Origin: Lachnospiraceae bacterium
GTDB taxonomy: Bacteria; Bacillota; Clostridia; Lachnospirales; Lachnospiraceae
Direction of reading: 5' to 3'
DNA: 40,805 nt
Assembly (NCBI GenBank): GCA_017544835.1
Contig: JAFYDI010000047.1
Span: forward strand, 1-40,805
Shown one piece after another: positions 35,306 through 40,805 of the stretch. Position numbers and translations under genes: made by a program. The notes below the pieces were generated by a model that was not told where the DNA came from, searched no databases, and saw only the letters and a program-made list of their open reading frames with translations. Position 1 is the first letter of the stretch; each line of letters starts with the position of its first letter.

Positions 35306-36709
35306 ATGGCTAATAACAAGAACATCATACAATATCATAATGTCAGAACCAAAGACCTGGGAATAGCCATATTCGCAGTTATTCTTTTGTATGTAATAAT
35401 TTGCCTTTTTATTTCTTCTAAGAATGAGTCTATAACCGGTTATCAGGTTAAAGTCGGAACACTTTCCGAAAACAGACAATACAGCGCAATTGCTCTTCGA
35501 GACGAACATGAAGTTATGAGTGATTACTCGGGATATATTAATTACTTTATCAGAGAAGGTGAGCGCTCGGCTTATGCCAACCTTGTGTATTGTATCGACG
35601 AAACCGGTAAGATTTCCGATTTGATAGGCAAGTCTCCGATTGAAGACAACTCTTTGTCAAAGGCTGAGCTTAAGTCTCTTAAGCAGGACGTTATGCTTTT
35701 TTCAAAGACCTTTGACGAGAAGACATTCGCGGATGCCAAGGCTTTCAGCAATAAGACTGAGAATGCACTTTCACAGATTGAGAATCGTCGTATTATTGAA
35801 GACGTTACCAAGATTACGGCAGACCACTCTAACGACATGATTAATTTCTGTCGCGCTAAGGCTGCGGGAATCACACTTTTTTATCATGACGGATTTGAAG
35901 AATTAAAAGCAGACGACTTAACGCCCGACAGTTTTAACAAGGAAAAATATCAAAGAACCGATATTTTAAACGATGATTTGGTCGAAGCCGGTTCTTTTGC
36001 CTATAAATATGTCAACAACGAGAACTGGTCGCTTGTCATTCTTGCCACACCTGAGGAAGCCAAGAGAGTTGCGGGCATGGACTACGTAGAGGTTAAGTTT
36101 TTAAAAACGTTAACCTCCTCCTGGGGCAAGATTGCGGTAATTAAAGAGACCGATGAGTATTCGATTATAGAGCTTTCTTTTACCAATTCAATGGTAGCTT
36201 TCTGCAAGGACAGATTTGTGGATATCGAGTTAATGGTGGAAGAGGACAACGGTCTTAAGATTCCCAATTCATCAATAGCCGAAAAGCCCTTCTTCTTAAT
36301 AGACAAAGAATATGTCACTAAGGGTGGCAATTCATCGAATCTTTCGGTTCTCAGAAAAGAACAAAGCGAGAACGGTGAGATTGTTAAGAACGTTGAGATT
36401 TCGGTGTACAAGGAAGACGCTGATGTATACTATGTCGATACTACGTCGCTTGCACCCGGCAACATCCTGATTAAGCCCGATACAGCCATTACGACCGACA
36501 ACTCCAATCAATTTGTTGTGGGCAAGCAGGGCACGCTTACAGGCGTTTATAACATTAACAAAGGATATGCGGATTTTAACAGAATAGAGATTCTTTATTC
36601 CAATGATGAATATACGATAATAGAGCCCAATATCAGCTTCGGTTTGCGAGCTTATGACTATATTGCTCTTGATGCGTCTATCGTATCGGACAAAGATTTT
36701 GTATATTAA
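35306..36709 (+). CDS. HlyD-like single-pass membrane protein of the yggS-sepF neighbourhood
   Basis: The 467-residue protein has a short cytoplasmic N-terminus, one transmembrane helix (about 18-37) and a long extracytoplasmic part. A lipoyl/HlyD-like hairpin segment near residues 65-95 (DYSGYINYFIREGERSAYANLVYCID) explains the usual label efflux adaptor. The C-terminal strand-rich region ends RAYDYIALDAS. No transporter ATPase, permease or outer-membrane partner is nearby. The gene sits directly upstream of yggS and sepF, a position conserved in Clostridia. A role tied to division or envelope assembly is therefore as likely as export, but is inference. The RBS is weak and the upstream terminator is very close. 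Confidence 0.7.
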   Translation: MANNKNIIQYHNVRTKDLGIAIFAVILLYVIICLFISSKNESITGYQVKVGTLSENRQYSAIALRDEHEVMSDYSGYINYFIREGERSAYANLVYCIDETGKISDLIGKSPIEDNSLSKAELKSLKQDVMLFSKTFDEKTFADAKAFSNKTENALSQIENRRIIEDVTKITADHSNDMINFCRAKAAGITLFYHDGFEELKADDLTPDSFNKEKYQRTDILNDDLVEAGSFAYKYVNNENWSLVILATPEEAKRVAGMDYVEVKFLKTLTSSWGKIAVIKETDEYSIIELSFTNSMVAFCKDRFVDIELMVEEDNGLKIPNSSIAEKPFFLIDKEYVTKGGNSSNLSVLRKEQSENGEIVKNVEISVYKEDADVYYVDTTSLAPGNILIKPDTAITTDNSNQFVVGKQGTLTGVYNINKGYADFNRIEILYSNDEYTIIEPNISFGLRAYDYIALDASIVSDKDFVY

Positions 36710-36723
36710 GGCCGAGAGAAATT

Positions 36724-37416
36724 ATGATTAAAGATAATTTGGAAGTAATCAGACAGGGAATCGTCGATTCCTGCAATAAATCAGGCAGAGATACTAAGGA
36801 CGTTACGCTTATTGCTGTCAGCAAGTTTAAGCCTATAGAAGATTTAAGAGAAGCTTATGAAGCGGGCGTCAGAGACTTTGGCGAGAACAGAGTTCAGGAA
36901 CTTGTAGAGAAGTATGATTTAATGCCTCGTGATACAAGATTTCACATGATAGGTCATTTGCAAAAGAACAAGGTTAAATATCTTATAGGCAAGACCGTTC
37001 TTATTCACAGTGTAGACAATCTTGAACTTGCCAAGACAATTCAGAAAGAATCTGCCAAGGCCGGAGTCGTTACAGATGTGCTTATTGAAGTCAATATAGC
37101 AGGTGAAGAGACCAAGTTTGGCTGCACTAAAGACGATGCAATTTCCTTGGTTAAAGAGATATCTGAGTTTAATAATGTCAGAATAAGAGGCCTCATGACA
37201 ATAGCACCATATGTAGAAAATGATGAGGAAAATCGTCAACATTTTGTTGCTTTGAGGCAATTAGGCATTGACATAGAAAGTCAAAACATCGATAATGTTT
37301 CTATGGAAATCTTTTCCATGGGAATGACTTGCGACTATAAAGTTGCGGTCGAGGAAGGTGCCACGATGGTAAGAGTAGGCACCGCTATATTTGGGGAAAG
37401 GAATACTAATTTATAA
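36724..37416 (+). CDS. yggS: YggS/PLPBP family pyridoxal-phosphate homeostasis protein
   Basis: PLP-binding fold-type III protein without known enzymatic activity that keeps vitamin B6 and amino-acid pools balanced (YlmE in B. subtilis). The 230-residue protein has the PLP lysine K34 (AVSKFKP), DFGENRVQEL, FHMIGHLQKNKVKYL and the phosphate-binding SMGMTCDYKVAVEEGATMVRVGT. Normal length. Its gene lies 14 bp after the HlyD-like gene. sepF starts 13 bp after its stop. Confidence 0.96.
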   Translation: MIKDNLEVIRQGIVDSCNKSGRDTKDVTLIAVSKFKPIEDLREAYEAGVRDFGENRVQELVEKYDLMPRDTRFHMIGHLQKNKVKYLIGKTVLIHSVDNLELAKTIQKESAKAGVVTDVLIEVNIAGEETKFGCTKDDAISLVKEISEFNNVRIRGLMTIAPYVENDEENRQHFVALRQLGIDIESQNIDNVSMEIFSMGMTCDYKVAVEEGATMVRVGTAIFGERNTNL

Positions 37417-37429
37417 GGAGAGTATAGTT

Positions 37430-37894
37430 ATGAGCATGATGGATAAACTTTCTTCCATGTTTAAACCTGGAGATGACATTGATGATGAATATGATTATGA
37501 AGACGAAGACGATTATGAAGAGCCTGCAAAACCTGCAAGGTCTGAAGTCTCAGATAGTAAGATAGCTAAGCCTTTCGAGAAGAAATCGGCTCCTCAACCC
37601 AGAAAGAAGGTTAGTATGACTGATTCTGCAGTTTGTGTATTTAAACCTACAGGATTTGATGAATCCAGAGAAATCGTAGATACATTCCTTGAGGACAAGA
37701 CCGTACTTATGAATTTTGAAGGCGTTGACCTTGCAATTTCTCAGCGTATTCTTGATATTGTGACCGGTGCTTGTATTGCTGTGGGAGGCAATCTTCAGAA
37801 GGTATCCAATTATATCTTTATTGCAACTCCCGCAAGCGTAGATGTTTCCGGAGAGTTTCAGGATTCTTTAACCGGGGCGTTCGATTCTTTATAA
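37430..37894 (+). CDS. sepF: cell division protein SepF
   Basis: Cytosolic FtsZ-binding protein that bundles FtsZ and tethers it to the membrane. The 154-residue protein starts with an amphipathic membrane-targeting helix (MSMMDKLSSMF). It continues with an acidic disordered linker rich in Asp/Glu/Tyr (about 15-40) and ends with the globular SepF domain (about 65-150, DKTVLMNFEGVDLAISQRILDIVTGACIAVGG is its core). I chose ATG 37430 because AAGGAGA at 37415-37421 is properly spaced. A terminator follows directly. The genes usually found next (ylmG, ylmH, divIVA) are absent. Confidence 0.94.
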   Translation: MSMMDKLSSMFKPGDDIDDEYDYEDEDDYEEPAKPARSEVSDSKIAKPFEKKSAPQPRKKVSMTDSAVCVFKPTGFDESREIVDTFLEDKTVLMNFEGVDLAISQRILDIVTGACIAVGGNLQKVSNYIFIATPASVDVSGEFQDSLTGAFDSL

Positions 37895-37907
37895 GTTTTG
37901 ATTTTTC

Positions 37908-37947
37908 AGTCCTGTCATAGAGCAATTTATGGCAGGACTTTTATTTT
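37908..37947 (+). terminator. intrinsic terminator after sepF
   Basis: AGTCCTGTCAT (37908-37918) and ATGGCAGGACT (37929-37939) form an 11-bp stem with one G-U pair in RNA and a 10-nt loop. It is followed by TTTATTTT. It separates sepF from aroB. Only 25 nt remain to the aroB start. Confidence 0.85.
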
Positions 37948-37972
37948 ATGCATAGATAGTGAGGTTTTATTA

Positions 37973-39070
37973 ATGGAAATTCCTGTTACATCCAAGAAAT
38001 CAGAAGGTTATTCAATATATATCGAGCATGACTTTTCTGGCTTTAAAGACAAATTTGTTCTGCTTTTCCCGGAAGCGCGTAAGGTTTGTATTGTTTCCGA
38101 TGAATCGGTATATTCTTTGTACAAAGATTCGGTGGAACCGCTTCTTAAAGACAATTTCGAAGTGGTTTCTTTTGTTATTAAACCGGGTGAAGCTTCTAAA
38201 GATATAAATGTTGTTCTTGAGATAGAAAAGTTTTTAAAGGAATCCGGCTTTTCAAGAAAAGATGTGCTTCTTGGTATCGGCGGCGGAGTTGTATCGGATA
38301 TTACGGGATTTGCCGCAAGTCTTTACCTTAGAGGAATAGCACATGTATTTATTGCGACAACTCTTCTTGCTATGACTGATGCTTCCATAGGTGGTAAGAA
38401 TGGCGTGGATTTTGAGGGCATCAAGAACATTCTCGGCTCATTTAAAATGCCTGCTATGATATATATGCCGCTTAATACTCTGGATACACTTCCCGAGAGA
38501 GAATTTTATGCGGGATTTGCAGAGATTATGAAGCATGGTCTGCTTGCAGATGCGAAGTTTTATATGTGGCTTATCGACAACATGTATGAAATCTGCGACA
38601 AGGACAAAGATACTATTGCCAATATGCTTGAGACTTCCATAAATATCAAGAAAGCAATCGTAGAGAAAGATCCTTTTGAGAACGGTGACAGAGCACTTCT
38701 TAATCTGGGACATTCCATCGGACATGCGCTTGAAAGTTATTTCGCAGGCGAGTATGTTCACGGTGAAGCAGTTGCGCTTGGCTGTGTAGCCGCTGCTTTT
38801 ATCTCATGGAAGCTTAATAAGATTTCCATGGAAGATTACTATGAAGTACGTGATATGTTCGTGCCTTTTAATCTCCCGATATCCATTCAGATGGATAAAG
38901 CCGATTACGAAGATGTTTACAGCCGCCTTACTAAGGATAAGAAGAATTCCGGCGGAAACATTAATATGGTGCTTCTTAAGAAAATCGGTAAGGCAGAATT
39001 GGTTAAAGATATATCAAAAGAAATGGTTTTTGCAGCATTAGACGAGCTTAACTTTACAGAAGAAGACTGA
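37973..39070 (+). CDS. aroB: 3-dehydroquinate synthase
   Basis: NAD- and metal-dependent enzyme of the shikimate pathway that converts DAHP to 3-dehydroquinate. The 365-residue protein has the NAD loop GIGGGVVSDITGFAAS and the LLAMTDASIGGKNGVDFEG segment. The metal-binding residues are in AEIMKHGLL, NLGHSIGHALES and HGEAVALG. I chose ATG 37973 with GAGG at 37961-37964. An open frame extending upstream to 37898 would run through the terminator. The substrate loop reads GVDFEGIKN rather than the enterobacterial NHPxGKN, a variant found in other anaerobes. No other shikimate gene is adjacent. The gene sits between sepF and lspA. Confidence 0.92.
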   Translation: MEIPVTSKKSEGYSIYIEHDFSGFKDKFVLLFPEARKVCIVSDESVYSLYKDSVEPLLKDNFEVVSFVIKPGEASKDINVVLEIEKFLKESGFSRKDVLLGIGGGVVSDITGFAASLYLRGIAHVFIATTLLAMTDASIGGKNGVDFEGIKNILGSFKMPAMIYMPLNTLDTLPEREFYAGFAEIMKHGLLADAKFYMWLIDNMYEICDKDKDTIANMLETSINIKKAIVEKDPFENGDRALLNLGHSIGHALESYFAGEYVHGEAVALGCVAAAFISWKLNKISMEDYYEVRDMFVPFNLPISIQMDKADYEDVYSRLTKDKKNSGGNINMVLLKKIGKAELVKDISKEMVFAALDELNFTEED

Positions 39071-39072
39071 TT

Positions 39073-39609
39073 ATGTCCACGAAACGTATTAAGAAGAGCA
39101 AACTTTATATAATCGACGCAATAATATTTGTTATTGCTGTGCTAATCGACAGACTTACTAAGATATATGCAATCCATAATCTCAAGGACAGACCTGCTGT
39201 TTCAGTAATATCCGGCATTTTGGAGCTTCAATATCTTGAGAACAAGGGGGCTGCGTTTGGGCTTCTTAAGGGGCAGCGTTCTTTTATTATACTGGTAGGC
39301 GTAATTGTAATTCTTGCGTGTCTATATGTGCTTGTTAAAAGCCCCGGCAAGAAGAAGTATGTGATGTGTCATGTACTTATAGCGCTGATTGTCTCCGGTG
39401 CCGTCGGCAATCTTACAGACAGAGTTATGTACAATTACGTCGTTGATTTCATATATTTCAGTTTTATTAAGTTTCCGATTTTTAATATGGCAGATATTTT
39501 TATAACCGTTGCGACTTTTGTTCTTGTGGTTTTGCTCCTGTTTTATTACAAAGAAGACGATTTAAATTTCCTACGCTTTATGGAGAAAAAGCTGCGAGAC
39601 GTTGATTAA
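39073..39609 (+). CDS. lspA: lipoprotein signal peptidase (SPase II)
   Basis: Membrane aspartyl protease that removes signal peptides from prolipoproteins, such as the carboxypeptidase encoded at 33764. The 178-residue protein has four hydrophobic helices and the box LENKGAAFGLLKGQ. The catalytic aspartates are D116 (VGNLTDRV) and D141 (NMADIFI). It begins 2 nt after the aroB stop, so translation is probably coupled. The charged C-terminus is slightly longer than usual. Confidence 0.95.
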   Translation: MSTKRIKKSKLYIIDAIIFVIAVLIDRLTKIYAIHNLKDRPAVSVISGILELQYLENKGAAFGLLKGQRSFIILVGVIVILACLYVLVKSPGKKKYVMCHVLIALIVSGAVGNLTDRVMYNYVVDFIYFSFIKFPIFNMADIFITVATFVLVVLLLFYYKEDDLNFLRFMEKKLRDVD

Positions 39610-39622
39610 TCCGCTTTGCGGA
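39610..39622 (+). repeat. small hairpin between lspA and rluD
   Basis: TCCGC (39610-39614) and GCGGA (39618-39622) form a perfect 5-bp stem around TTT, starting at the base after the lspA stop. There is no T-tract. It resembles the other short stop-proximal hairpins at 9178 and 19853 and may affect coupling to rluD. Confidence 0.3.
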
Positions 39623-39636
39623 ATAGGTTAATTTGT

Positions 39637-40554
39637 ATGAAAGAATTTAACTTTATCGTATCAGATGAAGACGAGGGCATCAGAGTCGATAAATATTTGT
39701 CTGATGTGTTGCCTGATTTATCAAGATCATATATTCAAAAGCAAATAAGCGACGGGCTTTTAAAGGTTAACGATAAGCCGTCCAAAGCGGGATATAAGCT
39801 TAAGGCAGATGACGACATTTTTTTGCAGGTTCCCGATTCTGTAGTGCCTGATATAGAGCCTGAGGATATTCCGATTGATATTGTATATGAAGACGATGAT
39901 GTAGCAATCGTAAATAAGCCCCGTGGAATGGTCGTACACCCCAGTGCGGGTCATTACAGCGGAACACTCGTTAATGCATTGCTATACCGCTTACAGGGGC
40001 GCTTAAGCGGCATAAATGGGGTATTAAGGCCCGGAATAGTACACAGAATCGATAAGGATACCTCCGGACTTCTGATTATATGTAAAAGTGATTTTGCTCA
40101 CGCTCAAATTGCCGAGCAGTTAAAAGAACACTCGGCTGACCGAATATACCATGCTATTGTTCACGGTAACGTTAAGAACGATGAAGGAACGATAGATGCA
40201 CCTATTGCAAGAAGCCCCATAGATCGTAAGAAAATGGCTATTGTTCCAGATGGCAAGAGAGCGGTGACACATTATAAGGTATTGGAACGATTTAACGGAT
40301 ATACGTATGTGGAACTTAAGCTTGAAACCGGCAGAACCCATCAGATAAGGGTTCACATGACGAGTTTAGGCCATCCGTTAATGGGCGATCCTGTATACAA
40401 TCCGCAGAAAGAACCGATTAAATGTAACGGACAGATGCTTCATGCCAAGACCATTGGCTTTATGAGCCCATCACTTAAGAAATATATTGATTTTGATTCG
40501 GAAATTCCGGAAGATTTTCAAAAGGCATTAAAATTTTTGAGAGATAACAGGTAA
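39637..40554 (+). CDS. rluD: RluA/RluD-family 23S rRNA pseudouridine synthase
   Basis: Isomerises specific uridines in rRNA (RluD: positions in helix 69 of 23S rRNA). The 305-residue protein has an N-terminal S4 RNA-binding domain (about 10-75, RVDKYLSDVLPDLSRSYIQKQI). The catalytic domain has the Asp motif HRIDKDTSGLL (D139) and GRTHQIRVHM. I chose ATG 39637. An in-frame TTG at 39616 lies inside a small hairpin and is unlikely. The lspA-rluD pair is conserved in Firmicutes. Assignment to RluD rather than another RluA member rests on this context. A terminator follows. Confidence 0.92.
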   Translation: MKEFNFIVSDEDEGIRVDKYLSDVLPDLSRSYIQKQISDGLLKVNDKPSKAGYKLKADDDIFLQVPDSVVPDIEPEDIPIDIVYEDDDVAIVNKPRGMVVHPSAGHYSGTLVNALLYRLQGRLSGINGVLRPGIVHRIDKDTSGLLIICKSDFAHAQIAEQLKEHSADRIYHAIVHGNVKNDEGTIDAPIARSPIDRKKMAIVPDGKRAVTHYKVLERFNGYTYVELKLETGRTHQIRVHMTSLGHPLMGDPVYNPQKEPIKCNGQMLHAKTIGFMSPSLKKYIDFDSEIPEDFQKALKFLRDNR

Positions 40555-40565
40555 GAATCCAATGG

Positions 40566-40600
40566 GGTTAACATAATAATATTATGTTAACCTTTTCTTG
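40566..40600 (+). terminator. intrinsic terminator after rluD
   Basis: A perfect 12-bp AT-rich stem, GGTTAACATAAT (40566-40577) and ATTATGTTAACC (40581-40592), with a 3-nt loop is followed by TTTTCTT. It ends the rluD transcript 11 nt after the stop codon. Confidence 0.8.
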
Positions 40601-40633
40601 CAATTTTCGAAGTTTTGTGATAGAATAATACAA
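40598..40633 (+). promoter_or_regulatory. promoter for the terminal cytidylate-kinase-like gene
   Basis: TTGCAA at 40598-40603 and TAGAAT at 40621-40626 are 17 bp apart, and TGA at 40618-40620 gives an extended -10. The predicted start near 40633 leaves about a 53-nt leader containing the strong Shine-Dalgarno AAAGGAGGT at 40669-40677. The -35 box begins within the tail of the preceding terminator. It shares GTTTTGTGATA (40612-40622) with the radC promoter. Confidence 0.65.
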
Positions 40634-40685
40634 AAGTAGTAGATTGTCAGAATATTTCTTTTTTATAAAAGGAGGTTGATAAGTT

Positions 40686-40805
40686 ATGCAAACTGTTATA
40701 ACTATCGGAAGACAATACGGTTCGGCCGGTCACGAAATCGGAGAGAAGGTAGCCAAGTACTTCGAGATTCCTTTTTACGACAAGTCTATACTTACAAGAG
40801 CAGCC
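40686..40805 (+). CDS. cytidylate-kinase-like family protein (N-terminal part)
   Basis: Only the first 40 codons are in the window. The start MQTVITIGRQYGSAGHEIG carries the glycine-rich nucleotide loop (GRQYGSAG) typical of the cytidylate-kinase-like family (Cytidylate_kin2), followed by FEIPFYDKSIL. True CMP kinases (Cmk) have a canonical GxxxxGKS loop, which is not seen, so the substrate is uncertain. ATG 40686 follows AAAGGAGGT with good spacing and has its own promoter. Confidence 0.8.
   Translation, partial: MQTVITIGRQYGSAGHEIGEKVAKYFEIPFYDKSILTRAA

Noticed and set aside
37898-37972. N-terminal extension of aroB to 37898
   Set aside because: The extension would be translated through the sepF terminator hairpin, and ATG 37973 has its own RBS and the normal family N-terminus.
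1-40805. Mobile elements, phage genes, toxin-antitoxin pairs, CRISPR arrays, tRNA or rRNA genes
   Set aside because: None were seen. The genes are co-directional housekeeping genes with uniform spacing and codon style, and no repeat array or transposase motif was found.

Overview
The window is a densely packed, entirely co-directional (+ strand) 40.8 kb piece of a low-to-mid GC Firmicute chromosome. Gene content and order point to class Clostridia, most likely family Lachnospiraceae. Supporting blocks are fhs-folD, an NfnAB-type oxidoreductase pair, phoH-(PgpH-like)-ybeY, miaB-mutS-mutL-miaA, radC-mreB-mreC-mreD-pbp2-minC-rodA-mgsA and yggS-sepF...lspA-rluD. Shine-Dalgarno sites are strong and TTG starts are common. 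I see no rRNA, tRNA, IS element, phage gene or CRISPR array, and no gene-free stretch longer than about 130 bp. The species cannot be named from this sequence.

Region 1 (1-9.2 kb): the tail of an unidentified gene, then ftsK/spoIIIE behind an extended -10 promoter. Next come fhs and folD (one-carbon/folate metabolism), a membrane-anchored zinc-ribbon protein with two chitobiase-C-terminal-like repeats, and nfnA-nfnB (electron-bifurcating NADH/ferredoxin/NADP oxidoreductase type). FolD uses NADP(H), so a cofactor link with NfnAB is plausible. Region 2 (9.2-17.8 kb): a second zinc-ribbon membrane protein, preceded by a hairpin able to pair alternatively with its ribosome-binding site, then rlmH, phoH, a shortened PgpH-like protein with a broken HD site, ybeY, a SpoVB/MurJ-type flippase, two unrelated-subfamily FAD proteins and a DUF896 protein. 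Region 3 (17.8-25.5 kb): 5-formyl-THF cyclo-ligase, miaB, mutS, mutL, miaA (tRNA modification and mismatch repair).

Region 4 (25.5-34.7 kb): radC with its own promoter, then the rod-shape/elongasome operon mreB-mreC-mreD-pbp2-minC-rodA, then mgsA and a lipoprotein D-Ala-D-Ala carboxypeptidase. The standout here is minC: minD and minE are absent between minC and rodA, and both MinC motifs known for MinD contact are changed. PBP2 carries an extra segment of about 235 residues at the start of its transpeptidase domain. Region 5 (34.7-40.8 kb): a small P-loop protein with its own promoter and terminator, an HlyD-like single-pass protein, yggS, sepF, a terminator, aroB, lspA and rluD. The ylmG/ylmH/divIVA genes usually found between sepF and lspA in Firmicutes are replaced by aroB. 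The window closes with a terminator, a promoter and the start of a cytidylate-kinase-like gene.

Most of the window is ordinary housekeeping. The best candidates for something undescribed are the apparently MinD-independent MinC embedded in the elongasome operon and the catalytically broken PgpH homologue between phoH and ybeY. The zinc-ribbon/CHB_HEX_C membrane protein and the alternative hairpins at 9.2 kb also merit a look.
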